Below, piece by piece: positions 8,753 through 17,119 of a stretch of DNA of 64,000 nt. A program made the translations under genes and the position numbers. Numbering within the stretch: position 1 is the stretch's first letter; each line of letters opens with the position of its first letter. This stretch comes from Streptomyces sp. Edi4 (lineage in GTDB: Bacteria; Actinomycetota; Actinomycetes; Streptomycetales; Streptomycetaceae): NCBI RefSeq assembly GCF_040253615.1, contig NZ_JBEJGY010000004.1:2294001-2358000 (forward strand), given 5' to 3'. The notes below the pieces were generated by a model. That model did not search any database, was not told the origin of the DNA, and saw only the letters and a list, made by a program, of their open reading frames with translations.

Positions 8753-8891
8753 CAGGGGGTCCCCCCTGGCCCTCAAGGCCTTGGGGAGATTGAGGACGAG
8801 CGCCCTTCAGGCACGAACGGAGGTCTGGGGCGGATCCCCAGGAACCCCGGCTGCCGGCCGTGCGTGGCTGATCGCGCAGTTCCCCGCGCCC
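8750..8891 (-). repeat. Dispersed intergenic module, copy 1
   Basis: This stretch separates the two 53-bp blocks. On the minus strand it carries the hairpin-forming GGGGATCCGCCCC-type core, the segment around CGCCCTTCAGGCACGAACGG, and the GCGCAGTTCCCCGCGCC end (plus-strand reading). The same module, in order, recurs at 23.42-23.90, 31.96-32.40 and 60.70-61.08 kb. Here it is oriented in the direction of transcription of the thiolase that ends at 9138. Confidence 0.8.
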
Positions 8892-9158
8892 CTGACGGAG
8901 TCCGTGCTGGCCCGCATGCGCAACCTCAGCCCGTCCCCGCGCCCCTGACGGGGTCCATGCGGGCCCGCATGGGCATACCCAGCCAGCCCCCGCGCCCCTG
9001 ACGGGATCCGTGCTGGCCCGCATGCGCAACCTCAGCCAGCCCCCGCGCCCCTGGCGGGGTCCATGCGGGCCCGCATGGACATACCCAGCCAGCCCCCGCG
9101 CCCCCGGCAGGGCCCGCGCCGGCCCGCATGGGCGGCCTCAGCCAGTCCCCGCGCCCCC
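8882..9158. repeat. Tandem array of 53-bp units, second block (5 full copies plus one entering a gene)
   Basis: Units begin at 8882, 8935, 8988, 9041 and 9094, with a sixth beginning at 9147. They are more diverged than the first block (GCATGCGCAAC or GCATGGGCATACC variants). The fifth unit contains the TGA of the thiolase (9138-9140), and the sixth lies inside its coding sequence, so the last residues of that protein are repeat-derived. Confidence 0.85.
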
Positions 9159-10364
9159 GGCAGGCTCGCGGCGCAGGACCGTGACCACCGCCGCACCGCC
9201 GAGCCCGATGTTGTGCGCGAGACCCACCCGCGCGCCCTCGACCTGCCGCGCCCCCGCGACCCCCCGCAGCTGCCACACCAGCTCCGCCACCTGCGCGAGT
9301 CCCGTCGCCCCCAAGGGGTGCCCCTTGGAGATCAGGCCGCCGGACGGGTTGACCACCCACCGGCCGCCGTACGTCGTCACCCCGGACTCCACCAGCTTCC
9401 CCGATTCCCCCGGCGCGCACATCCCCAACGCCTCGTACGTCAAGAGCTCGTTGATCGAGAAGCAGTCGTGCAGTTCGATGACGTCGACGTCGTCGATGCC
9501 GAGCCCCGCCCGCTCCAGCGCCTGCCGCCCCGCCTCCCGCGACATCGGCGCCCCCACCGCGTCGACGCAGCTGCCCGACGCGAACGACTCCTCGGTGTCG
9601 GTCGTCATGGCCTGGCCGGCCAGCTCGACCGCCCTGTCGCCGAGCCCGCGCCGGTCCACGAACCGCTCCGACACCACGACCGCCGCCGCCGCGCCGTCGG
9701 ACGTCGGGGAGCACTGGAGCTTGGTCAGCGGCCGGTGGATGGTCTTCGCGGCCAGGACCTCCTCGACCGTGTACGCGTCCTGGAACTGCGCGTTGGGGTT
9801 GTGCACGGAGTGGCGGTGGTTCTTGGCGCCCACCGCGGCGAGCTGCGCCGGGGTCGTCCCGTACCGCTCCATGTGCTCGCGCGCCGCGTTGCCGAAGATC
9901 TGCGCGGTGGGCGGTGTCATCTCGAAGCCGTGGCGGGCCGCCATGACCCCGTAGTGCCGGGCCACCGGCGAGGTCGCGAAGTCGCCGCCGTCGGAGCCCC
10001 CGCCGAGCGCGCCCCGCTTCATCTTCTCGAAGCCGATCGCGAGGACGCAGTCGCTGACGCCGCCCTCGACGAACTGCCGCGCCAGCATCAGCGCGCTCGC
10101 CCCGGTCGCGCAGTTGTTGTTGACGTTGTAGACGGGCACGCCGGTCAACCCCAGTTCGTACACGGCCCGTTGACCGGCCGTCGAGGCCTGGAAGCAGTAG
10201 CCGACGGGGACCTGTTCCACCGCGCCGTAGTCGATCCCCGCGTCCGCGAGCGCCGCGCCCCCCGCCTCCTTCACCATGTCCCAGTACTGCCAGTCGCGGG
10301 ACTGCGGCTTCTCGAACCTGGTCATGCCGACACCCACGACGTAACTCTTCATCGCCCTCTTCAT
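9138..10364 (-). CDS. SCP2-type thiolase / lipid-transfer protein (acyl-CoA thiolase)
   Basis: About 408 residues. Catalytic residues are visible: nucleophile Cys in NNNCATGAS, the HDCF motif (ELHDCFSIN) typical of SCP-x thiolases, and His in SKGHPLGATG, with AHNIGLGGA near the end. The family cleaves beta-ketoacyl-CoA; in actinobacteria many members (Ltp proteins) act on steroid side chains. The start is uncertain: ATG 10364 has AAGAG upstream, and GTG 10388 and ATG 10352 are alternatives. The last nine residues (EPAGGAGTG) and the stop come from the 53-bp repeat. The promoter carries a KstR-like site and a second palindrome. Confidence 0.88.
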   Translation of the reverse strand: MKRAMKSYVVGVGMTRFEKPQSRDWQYWDMVKEAGGAALADAGIDYGAVEQVPVGYCFQASTAGQRAVYELGLTGVPVYNVNNNCATGASALMLARQFVEGGVSDCVLAIGFEKMKRGALGGGSDGGDFATSPVARHYGVMAARHGFEMTPPTAQIFGNAAREHMERYGTTPAQLAAVGAKNHRHSVHNPNAQFQDAYTVEEVLAAKTIHRPLTKLQCSPTSDGAAAAVVVSERFVDRRGLGDRAVELAGQAMTTDTEESFASGSCVDAVGAPMSREAGRQALERAGLGIDDVDVIELHDCFSINELLTYEALGMCAPGESGKLVESGVTTYGGRWVVNPSGGLISKGHPLGATGLAQVAELVWQLRGVAGARQVEGARVGLAHNIGLGGAAVVTVLRREPAGGAGTG

Positions 10365-10470
10365 CGAACTCTTCAGCGCACTGTTCACGGCAGCGGGACC
10401 CTTCAGTCTCGGGGCGGGCCGAGGACGCCCTCGGCGACGGCATGGAGCTGGACCCGGAACGGCGCAAGAG

Positions 10471-10484
10471 TAGAACACGTTTCA
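10471..10484. promoter_or_regulatory. KstR-like operator
   Basis: TAGAACACGTTTCA fits TNNAACNNGTTNNA, the published mycobacterial KstR consensus, at every fixed position. It lies between the thiolase (minus) and the methyltransferase (plus). An exact match also occurs in front of the KstR-like gene itself (18497). Confidence 0.6.
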
Positions 10485-10485
10485 A

Positions 10486-10502
10486 TCTGACGGAAGGTCA
10501 GA
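10486..10502. promoter_or_regulatory. 15-17 bp palindromic operator (CTGAYG...GTCAG type)
   Basis: TCTGACGGAAGGTCAGA has 6-bp arms and begins two bases after the KstR-like site. The core CTGACGGAAGGTCAG aligns with sites at 22262 and 33790. The form is typical of TetR-family operators; the regulator is not identified. Confidence 0.55.
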
Positions 10503-10630
10503 TGGTCGGGAGCCCGGCGCGCCGGCGCGGTCCGCCCCGCCCGCCCGGGCCACCCGCCCGCCGGGCAGCCCCCACGCGGCGTACGGCACCATGGAGCGCC
10601 CAGACACCCCACACCCCAAGGAGCCCGGCC

Positions 10631-11278
10631 GTGGCCACTCCCAAGCCGCAGATCCTGGCCGCCTTCGAGGCGGCCAAGGGCTTCATGCCCGTACGGGAAG
10701 GACTGGCGCTGTACGCGGCCGCGACCGCCGCCGGGGCGCTCGGCCTTCCCCTCCTGGAGGTCGGCACCTACTGCGGGCGCTCCACGATCCTGCTCGCCGA
10801 GGCGGCCCGCGAGTGCGGCACGCTCGCCGTCACCGTCGACCACCACCGCGGCAGTGAGGAGCAGCAGCCGGGCTGGGACTACCACGACCCGACCGTGGTG
10901 GACCCCGAGGTGGGCCGGATGGACACGCTGCCCACCTTCCGGCGGACCCTGCACGCGGCGGGCCTCGAGGACCACGTCATCGCGGTGGTCGGGCACTCCC
11001 CGCAGGTGGCCCGGGTGTGGGGCGGGCGGCTCGGCCTCGTCTTCATCGACGGCGGCCACACCGACGAGCACGCGAGCGCCGACTACGAGGGCTGGGCGCC
11101 CAAGCTCGCCGAGGGCGGCCTGCTGGTCATCCACGACGTCTTCCCCGACCCGGTGGACGAGTTCACCGGCCAGGCTCCCTACCGCGTCTATCTGCGGGCC
11201 CTGGAGTCCGGCGCGTTCACCGAGGTCTCGGCGACCGACTCGCTGCGGGTTCTGCGCCGGACGTCCGCCGCGCTGTGA
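10631..11278 (+). CDS. Class I SAM-dependent methyltransferase
   Basis: 215 residues from the GTG at 10631, with GGAG at 10619-10622. The Rossmann motif I reads LLEVGTYCGRSTILLAEAA. An acidic loop (VTVDHHRGSEEQQPG) follows, then FIDGGHTDEHASADYE, the pattern of Methyltransf_24-type enzymes that act on sugars or small molecules. It is divergent from the thiolase and shares its promoter region. The substrate is not evident. It is followed by a duplicated hairpin and then the amidase. Confidence 0.85.
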   Translation: MATPKPQILAAFEAAKGFMPVREGLALYAAATAAGALGLPLLEVGTYCGRSTILLAEAARECGTLAVTVDHHRGSEEQQPGWDYHDPTVVDPEVGRMDTLPTFRRTLHAAGLEDHVIAVVGHSPQVARVWGGRLGLVFIDGGHTDEHASADYEGWAPKLAEGGLLVIHDVFPDPVDEFTGQAPYRVYLRALESGAFTEVSATDSLRVLRRTSAAL

Positions 11279-11305
11279 TACGGGGCCCGCGACGGCGCGG
11301 GCGGG

Positions 11306-11375
11306 GCGTGACACTTCGGGGTGTCGCGTGCCCGGGCCGGGCGTGACACTTCGGGGTGTCGCGTGCCCGGGCCGG
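11306..11375 (+). repeat. Perfect 35-bp direct duplication containing a hairpin
   Basis: Two identical adjacent 35-base units start at 11306 and 11341. Each contains GACAC / GTGTC arms around a TTCGGG loop, so the RNA would form two successive hairpins. They lie just after the methyltransferase stop and before the amidase, and probably act as a tandem terminator. No T-run follows. Confidence 0.7.
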
Positions 11376-11403
11376 GCGGGGTGGCGCGGCTAGCATCGCC
11401 TGC

Positions 11404-12372
11404 GTGTCGTACGACAGCGAGTCATCGAATCCGGACAGCCGGTCGCGCCGCGTGCGCCGCCGGGCCCTCGTCGCCCTCGCGGCGCTCGCGCCGACCGTCC
11501 TTGCGGGGTGGCTCGCGTGGCAGGCAGTGGGCGGCCCCGGCGGCCAGGACGACAAGCAGCCCAACGCGCTGCCCCAGCCAAGCCGCACCGAACAGTCCGC
11601 GCGCCCCGGAACCGGCACCGCGACCCTGACGGTCACGGGCACCCCGCGCCCGGGCTCCGCCGGCCCCTCCTCCCCGCCGCGGGACGGATCCGGCGCCGGG
11701 CCGCTCGCCGGGAAGACGGTCGTCATCGATCCTGGTCACAATCCGAATAATTTCCGGCATACAAAAGAGATCAATGAGCCGGTGGACATCGGAACGAACA
11801 AGAAGGAATGCGACACCACCGGCACCGAGACCAACGACGGTTATACGGAAGCCGAGTTCACCCTCGATGTGGCGCACCGGATCAGGACGATCCTCGAAAA
11901 GCAGGGCGCGAAGGTCGTGTTCACCTACGACAACGACCGGACATTCGGGCCGTGTGTGGACGAGCGGGCCAGGATCGGCAATCAGGCCAAGGCGGATGCC
12001 GCCGTGTCGGTGCATGCGGACGGCGCCGCCGAGGGCCAGCGCGGTTTCCACGTCATCCTGCCCGCGAAGGTGAAGGGCGGGGCCGCCGACACCGCGCCCA
12101 TCGTGGGTCCCTCGCGTGAACTCGGTGTGCGGATCGCGGGGAAGTTCGCCCAGGACACGGGCATGAACGCCTCCAACTACGTGGGCGACGGCACCGCTCT
12201 CGACGTGCGCAGCGACCTCGGCGGGCTCAACTTGTCGACCGTTCCGAAGGTGTTCATCGAGTGCGGCAACATGCGTGATTCCCGGGATTCGGCGCTTCTC
12301 AAGAGCGCGGACTGGCACCAGAAGGCCGCGCAGGGGATCGCCGACGGCATTATGGCGTTCCTGGCCGGGTAG
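11404..12372 (+). CDS. N-acetylmuramoyl-L-alanine amidase (Amidase_3), secreted
   Basis: 322 residues from the GTG at 11404. An N-terminal basic stretch and membrane segment (RALVALAALAPTVLAGWLAW) are followed by a Pro/Thr-rich linker and the catalytic domain from about residue 105. Zinc ligands are visible: His in VIDPGHNPN, Glu in GYTEAEF, His in AAVSVHADG; the catalytic Glu is in FIECGNM. It cleaves the bond between muramic acid and the stem peptide of peptidoglycan outside the cell. The body of the gene has more AT-ending codons than its neighbours around 11750-11850. Confidence 0.92.
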   Translation: MSYDSESSNPDSRSRRVRRRALVALAALAPTVLAGWLAWQAVGGPGGQDDKQPNALPQPSRTEQSARPGTGTATLTVTGTPRPGSAGPSSPPRDGSGAGPLAGKTVVIDPGHNPNNFRHTKEINEPVDIGTNKKECDTTGTETNDGYTEAEFTLDVAHRIRTILEKQGAKVVFTYDNDRTFGPCVDERARIGNQAKADAAVSVHADGAAEGQRGFHVILPAKVKGGAADTAPIVGPSRELGVRIAGKFAQDTGMNASNYVGDGTALDVRSDLGGLNLSTVPKVFIECGNMRDSRDSALLKSADWHQKAAQGIADGIMAFLAG

Positions 12373-12516
12373 GCTCCCGACCCGCCGTACGGCCCACGGA
12401 TCCAGACGATAGATTCTTCCGCACAGGGGGAACCACCTACAGCTTCACGCCGTGTGCACGTACACCGGCGGCAGCGATGACCGCCCCGACGAGACGACAC
12501 AAAAGAGGACTTTTAC

Positions 12517-13368
12517 GTGAACATCCGCTCCCTCACACGAGGCGACGGCGTGGTGATCGGTGCGGCGGTGTTGCTGTTCATCGCCTCGTTCCTGAATCTC
12601 ACGTCCGCCCCGAGCTGCTCCGGGCCGTACTGCCCGAGCATCGCCGCCCCGAACGCCTGGGACTCGCTCTCGCTGCTGATGAGCATGTTCCTCGGCGGCA
12701 TCATCGGCGCCGTGCTCGTCGTCGTGGGCCGTTCACTGCCGCAGCCCAAGAAGGTCGCGGGTCTCGACCTCACCCAGTTCGGCGTCGCCTTCACCGTCTT
12801 CGCCGCGTGGACCGCGTTCTGGACGATCATCGACGCGCACGGCTCGGGCGCCGGCATGATCCTCGGCCTCATCGCCGCGCTGGTGCTGGCCGGGGCGGCC
12901 GTAGCCACCCCGCTGGTCGGCGCCCTGAAGGCGCCGCTGATGGGCACCCCGAGCCCGGCTGCCCCGCAGGGGTACGGATACCCGGGCGCGGCCCAGCCCG
13001 CGGGCGGCTACGGCTACCCCGGCGCCGCCCAGCAGCCCTACGGCGCCCACCTTGGTGACCCGAGCCTCGGCGGCCAGCCGGGTGCCCAGGCGTACGGCGC
13101 GCAGGCTCCGGCCGCCGAGCCGGCCAAGGACACCCAGGCACAGCCCGCCGCCGCCGGCGCCCCGGCCGGCGACTTCGCCCCGTTCTGGTTCGCGGTCCCC
13201 GTCGCCCGCCCGCTGTACGCGGAGGACGGTTCGCCGACCCCGATCGCCGAGCTCGCCCCCGGCACCTGGTACCTGGCGGTCGACCAGCGCGGTCCCGGCC
13301 TGGTCGCCCAGACGCAGGACGGCCGCCGCGGCGTCCTTCAGGACACCACCGGCATCCAGCGCGGCTGA
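12517..13368 (+). CDS. Four-helix membrane protein with Gly/Tyr/Pro-rich tail (DUF5336-like)
   Basis: 283 residues from the GTG at 12517, preceded by AAAGAGGAC. Four hydrophobic helices occupy about residues 10-135. Next comes a low-complexity region with repeated GYGYPGAAQP units, and a small C-terminal domain containing FWFAVPVARPLYAEDG and LAPGTWYLAVDQRG. The layout resembles DUF5336 proteins of actinobacteria; no function is known. It is followed by a strong terminator, so it is probably transcribed alone. Confidence 0.75.
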   Translation: MNIRSLTRGDGVVIGAAVLLFIASFLNLTSAPSCSGPYCPSIAAPNAWDSLSLLMSMFLGGIIGAVLVVVGRSLPQPKKVAGLDLTQFGVAFTVFAAWTAFWTIIDAHGSGAGMILGLIAALVLAGAAVATPLVGALKAPLMGTPSPAAPQGYGYPGAAQPAGGYGYPGAAQQPYGAHLGDPSLGGQPGAQAYGAQAPAAEPAKDTQAQPAAAGAPAGDFAPFWFAVPVARPLYAEDGSPTPIAELAPGTWYLAVDQRGPGLVAQTQDGRRGVLQDTTGIQRG

Positions 13369-13388
13369 TCCGCCCGCACCGCTCCACG

Positions 13389-13421
13389 ACGGCCCTCCGC
13401 CCCTTCCGGGCGGGGGGCCGT
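13389..13421 (+). terminator. Intrinsic-type terminator hairpin
   Basis: Arms of 14 bases (ACGGCCCTCCGCCC and GGGCGGGGGGCCGT, one T-G wobble) around a CTTCC loop, followed by TTGCC. It ends the membrane-protein gene at 12517-13368. Confidence 0.75.
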
Positions 13422-13482
13422 TGCCCTACAGTCCCCTGACGGCCCGTCAGGTTCGGGCGCCCGGACACGGGAGGGGACGCGC

Positions 13483-14493
13483 ATGCGCCTGGGACTCGCA
13501 CTCGGCTACTGGGGGCGCGGCCCCAACCCCGCCCACCTCGAACTGGCCCGCGCGGCCGAGGAGTTGGGCTACCACTCGGTGTGGACGGCGGAGGCCTGGG
13601 GCTCGGACGCCTTCACCCCGCTGACCTGGATCGCCGCGCACACCTCCCGCATCCGCCTCGGCACCGCCGTCGCGCAGATGGCGGCCCGCACCCCCACCGC
13701 GACCGCCATGCACGCCCTGACCCTCGACCACCTCTCGGGCGGCCGGATGATGCTGGGCCTCGGGCTCTCGGGGCCGCAGGTCGTCGAGGGCTGGTACGGG
13801 CGCCCCTTCCCCGCGAGCCCGCTCACCGCGACCCGCGAGTACGTCGACATCGTCCGCCAGGTGCTGCGCCGCGAGGGACCGGTGGAGCTGGCGGGCCGCT
13901 TCCACACCCACCCCTACGCGGGCGCGGACGGCACGGGCCTCGGCAGGCCTCTGCGGGCCATCACCCACCCCCTGCGCCCGGACCTGCCCGTGCTCCTGGG
14001 CGCCGAGGGCCCCAAGAACATCGCCCAGACCACCCGCATCGCGGACGGCTGGCTCCCGCTGTACTGGTCGCCGACCCGCACCGAGGCGTACGCCGACGCC
14101 CTCGCGGGGCTGCGCGAGGGCTTCATGGTGGCTCCGCTGGTGCGGGCCCAGGTGTGCGACGACATCGCCGAGGGGCTGCTTCCGGTCAAGGCGATGCTGG
14201 GCTTCTACATCGGCGGCATGGGCCACGCCACCCGCAACTTCCACGCCGATCTGATGGCGCGCATGGGGTACGAGGAGGCGGCGCGCCGCGTGCGGGAGCT
14301 GTTCCTCGGTGGCCGCCGCGAGGAAGCGGTCGCGGCCGTGCCGGACGCGTTCGCGGACGAGATCTCCCTGGTGGGCCCGCGCCAACGCATAGCGGAGCGG
14401 CTCGAGTTGTGGCGCGGGGGCCCGGTGACGGACCTCCTGGTCACCTCACCGGACCCCTTGACGCTCCGCACGCTCGCGGAGCTGAACGCCTAG
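13483..14493 (+). CDS. LLM-class (F420-dependent) oxidoreductase
   Basis: 336 residues with GGGAGGGGA upstream of the ATG. It is a TIM-barrel luciferase-like protein: MRLGLALGYWG at strand 1, AEELGYHSVWTAEAWG, IRLGTAVAQMAARTP and LDHLSGGRMMLGLGLSGPQVVEGWYG. In actinobacteria such enzymes usually take electrons from reduced F420. Mycobacterial steroid loci include an F420-dependent member (Rv3520c), and this gene lies near a steroid-type thiolase, but no operator is visible here. Substrate unknown. Confidence 0.88.
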   Translation: MRLGLALGYWGRGPNPAHLELARAAEELGYHSVWTAEAWGSDAFTPLTWIAAHTSRIRLGTAVAQMAARTPTATAMHALTLDHLSGGRMMLGLGLSGPQVVEGWYGRPFPASPLTATREYVDIVRQVLRREGPVELAGRFHTHPYAGADGTGLGRPLRAITHPLRPDLPVLLGAEGPKNIAQTTRIADGWLPLYWSPTRTEAYADALAGLREGFMVAPLVRAQVCDDIAEGLLPVKAMLGFYIGGMGHATRNFHADLMARMGYEEAARRVRELFLGGRREEAVAAVPDAFADEISLVGPRQRIAERLELWRGGPVTDLLVTSPDPLTLRTLAELNA

Positions 14494-14513
14494 CCGCGCC
14501 TCTCAGACGCGGC

Positions 14514-15083
14514 TCAGCCGCCGCTGAGCTGGCCGGCCGACGGCACCTGGTCCTTGACCGGGGCGCCCGCCTTCTGGCCCGCGCCCTTGACGCCGTCGAT
14601 CACGTTCTGGAACATGCCGACGTCCTGGTCGTTCGCGTCGCCCTTGCGCAGCTTGCCGCCCAGGTTCTTGAGCGAGTCGATGCCGGAGCTCAGGGGCGCG
14701 ACGGCCTTGGAGAGCAGCGGGTCGCCCTTGGCGTTCTCGGACGCGGCCTTCAGCCGGTTGTACGTGAACGCTCCGGCCAGGCCCGCCTTGACGAGGGCGA
14801 ACGTACGGCCCTTGGCGCCCTTCTTGAACTTGCCGGCCTTGTACGGCTTCACGATCCACTGGTAGGCGGCGCCCGCCGCGAGTCCGGCGTTGGCGACGAA
14901 GCGCGTCTTGGCGAGCTTCTGCCGCTCGGCCGACGCGCTCGGCGACGGGGCGCTCTCGGCCGCGGCGAGCGCGGCGCTCTGGGTGGAGCTGGTCGCTCCG
15001 CCGCAGGCGGTCGTCGGCACCAGAACGGCGCAGGACAGGACGACCGCCACGATTATGCGGCGGATGGGGAAGGTAGTGGGCAC
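14514..15083 (-). CDS. Putative exported lipoprotein of unknown function
   Basis: 189 residues from a GTG at 15083 with GGAGG upstream. A signal peptide ends in VPTTACGGATS, a weak lipobox (TTAC). A charged, Lys-rich mature domain follows (KPYKAGKFKKGAKGRTF). Family not recognised; the pattern is that of Streptomyces hypothetical secreted proteins. It converges with the LLM oxidoreductase, ending 20 bases from it. Confidence 0.65.
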   Translation of the reverse strand: MPTTFPIRRIIVAVVLSCAVLVPTTACGGATSSTQSAALAAAESAPSPSASAERQKLAKTRFVANAGLAAGAAYQWIVKPYKAGKFKKGAKGRTFALVKAGLAGAFTYNRLKAASENAKGDPLLSKAVAPLSSGIDSLKNLGGKLRKGDANDQDVGMFQNVIDGVKGAGQKAGAPVKDQVPSAGQLSGG

Positions 15084-15169
15084 GATGACCTCCGGGGATG
15101 TTCGGCCTCCCCGGCAGCCTCACCCGCACCGCCGCACTGCGCCACCCGGGCGACTCCGTACGGGTCGTC

Positions 15170-16246
15170 CTAGCCGCAGCAGGACGGCGCGAGGCCCCTG
15201 GGGAGCCGGTCGCCGCCGAAGACGGCCCCGGTCGCCTCGTCGCCGCCGAGCGCCGCCACCGCGAGCAGCAGCGACCCCGCCGTCCACGTCGTCAGCTCCT
15301 CCGGCCACACCGCGCGGTCGCCCTCGAAGACGTACCCCGTCCAGTACATGCCCGTCGCCCCGTCCCGCAGGTGCTGGATGGACTGGAGGACGTCCAGGGC
15401 GCGGTCGGACTCCCCCATCGCCCACAGTGCGAGCGCCAGTTCGCAGCTCTCGCCGCCGGTGACCCAGGGGTTGGGCAGCACACAGCGCACCCCGAGCCCC
15501 GGCACCACGAAGTCGTCCCACAGCGCCTCGATGCGGGCCTTGGCGTCGGCGCCGGTGAGCGCGCCGCCGAGGACGGGGTAGTACCAGTCCATCGAGTAGC
15601 GGGACTTGTCGAGGAAGCGCTCGGGGTGACGCTGGATGGCGTGGGCGAGCGCGCCGGTGGCCAACTCCCAGTCCGGCTGCGGCTCTTCGAGCTGGTCGGC
15701 GATGGCCAGCGCGCAGCGCAGCGCGTGGTGCACGGAGGAGCTGCCGGTGAGCAGCGCGTCGGTGACGGCGCTGCCGTCCTCCTCACGCTTCCAGCCGATC
15801 TGTCCGCCGCTCTGCTGAAGGGCCAGGACCCACTCGACGGCGCCCAGCACGATGGGCCACATCCGGTCGAGGAAGGCGTCGTCGCCGGTGGCGAGGTAGT
15901 GGTGCCAGACGCCGACAGCGATGTAGGCGACGAAGTTGGACTCCCGGCCGTGGTCGGTGACCTTGTCGTGGGCGCCGTCGTGGTAGGCGGCGTACCAGGA
16001 GCCGTCCGCGTTCTGGTGGCGGGCCAGCCAGTCGTAGGCGCGCTCGGCGGCGGCGTGTTCGCCCGCCGCGTCCAGCGCCATCGCGGCCTCGGTGTGGTCC
16101 CAGGGGTCCAGGTGGTGGCCGCGGAACCAGGGGATGGCGCCGTCGGCGCGCTGCGCCGCGAGCAGCGCCGCGACCGTCTGGCGCGCCTCGGCCGCGGTGA
16201 GCACCCCGGGCAGCACGAGGTGTTCGGTGCGCTCCGGAGAGGTCAC
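15170..16246 (-). CDS. Alpha/alpha-toroid enzyme (prenyltransferase / squalene-cyclase-like)
   Basis: 358 residues from a GTG at 16246 that overlaps the stop of the upstream methyltransferase (GTGA). It is built of repeating helix pairs: DGAIPWFRGHHLDPWDHTEAA, RHQNADGSWYAAYHDG, and further repeats to the C-terminus, with QW-like DGSWY and LRDGATGMYWTGYVFEG motifs. This is the fold of terpenoid cyclases and prenyltransferase beta subunits, also used by some glycosidases. It is third in an operon after a glycosyltransferase and a methyltransferase, so a sugar- or lipid-modifying role is possible. The reaction is unknown. Confidence 0.8.
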   Translation of the reverse strand: MTSPERTEHLVLPGVLTAAEARQTVAALLAAQRADGAIPWFRGHHLDPWDHTEAAMALDAAGEHAAAERAYDWLARHQNADGSWYAAYHDGAHDKVTDHGRESNFVAYIAVGVWHHYLATGDDAFLDRMWPIVLGAVEWVLALQQSGGQIGWKREEDGSAVTDALLTGSSSVHHALRCALAIADQLEEPQPDWELATGALAHAIQRHPERFLDKSRYSMDWYYPVLGGALTGADAKARIEALWDDFVVPGLGVRCVLPNPWVTGGESCELALALWAMGESDRALDVLQSIQHLRDGATGMYWTGYVFEGDRAVWPEELTTWTAGSLLLAVAALGGDEATGAVFGGDRLPRGLAPSCCG

Positions 16247-16998
16247 TTGGCGGCGCTCTCTTCCGCCGGCACGGGCAGGTGCGGCTTGGTCGCGTACGCC
16301 ACGAAGCTCTTGCCGACGACCGGGTTGAGCGCCCGCTCGGCGAGCCGGGTCAGGGTGCTGATGCCCGGGGTCTTCATGATGTCCCAGACCAGGAGCTGGT
16401 GGTACGCCTTGACCGGCAACGCCTTGTCGTTGTCCACGCCGAAGGCGCACTTGAGCCACCAGTAGGGCGAGTGCAGCGCGTGCGCGTGGTGGCTGCCGTA
16501 CGGCTTGAGACCGGCCTGCCTCATCTTGCCGATGAGCTCGTCGGCCTTGTAGATGCGGATGTGGCCGCCCTCGACCTCGTGGTAGGCGTCGGACAGCGCC
16601 CAACAGACCTTCTCGGGCCCGTAGCGCGGCACGGTCACCGCGATGCGGCCGCCGGGCTTGAGGACGCGGACCATCTCGGCGAGCACGCCCTTGTCGTCGG
16701 GGATGTGCTCCATGACCTCGGAGATGATCACGACGTCGAAGGACTCGTCGGGGAAGGGCAGGTTCAACGCGTCGCCCTCCATCGCGGTGGCGGTGGCGCC
16801 CTGGGGTGCCTCGCCCGCCTCCTTCATCGCCGCGAACCACTTCGCGACCTCGCGGATCTCCTCGCCGTTCTGGTCGAGGGCCACGACCTGGGCGCCGCGC
16901 CGGTAGCACTCGAAGGCGTGCCGGCCCGCGCCGCAGCCCAGGTCGAGCACGCGGTCGCCCGGGGCGAGCGGGAAGCGGGAGAAGTCGACGGTCAGCAC
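16243..16998 (-). CDS. Class I SAM-dependent methyltransferase
   Basis: 251 residues from the GTG at 16998; an upstream ATG at 17067 would add a Pro/Arg-rich stretch that looks noncoding. Motif I is RVLDLGCGAGRHAFE, motif II VVIISEVMEHIPDD, motif III EMVRVLKPGGRIAVTVP. It resembles UbiE/Coq5-type enzymes. It lies between the glycosyltransferase and the toroid enzyme, overlapping the latter by four bases. Target unknown; the operon suggests a glycolipid or prenyl compound. Confidence 0.85.
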   Translation of the reverse strand: MLTVDFSRFPLAPGDRVLDLGCGAGRHAFECYRRGAQVVALDQNGEEIREVAKWFAAMKEAGEAPQGATATAMEGDALNLPFPDESFDVVIISEVMEHIPDDKGVLAEMVRVLKPGGRIAVTVPRYGPEKVCWALSDAYHEVEGGHIRIYKADELIGKMRQAGLKPYGSHHAHALHSPYWWLKCAFGVDNDKALPVKAYHQLLVWDIMKTPGISTLTRLAERALNPVVGKSFVAYATKPHLPVPAEESAAK

Positions 16999-17119
16999 GG
17001 ATGCCTGCTTTCGCGGACGGGGGGATGGGGTCGGGCGTGGTCTTGGGGGCGCCGCGTCACCAGGCACCCCCCTGGGCCGCGGCGGCCGGACGCCGGGCGT
17101 CCGGCGCTCGCGCTCCGGG

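Noticed and set aside
8541..9158. CRISPR array
   Set aside because: Units are contiguous with no unique spacers, and no cas genes are near.
15170..16909. Reading the toroid-enzyme frame up to 16909 as one long protein
   Set aside because: The part beyond 16246 is antisense-like Gly/Arg sequence overlapping a well-supported methyltransferase; the GTG at 16246 is coupled to that gene's stop.
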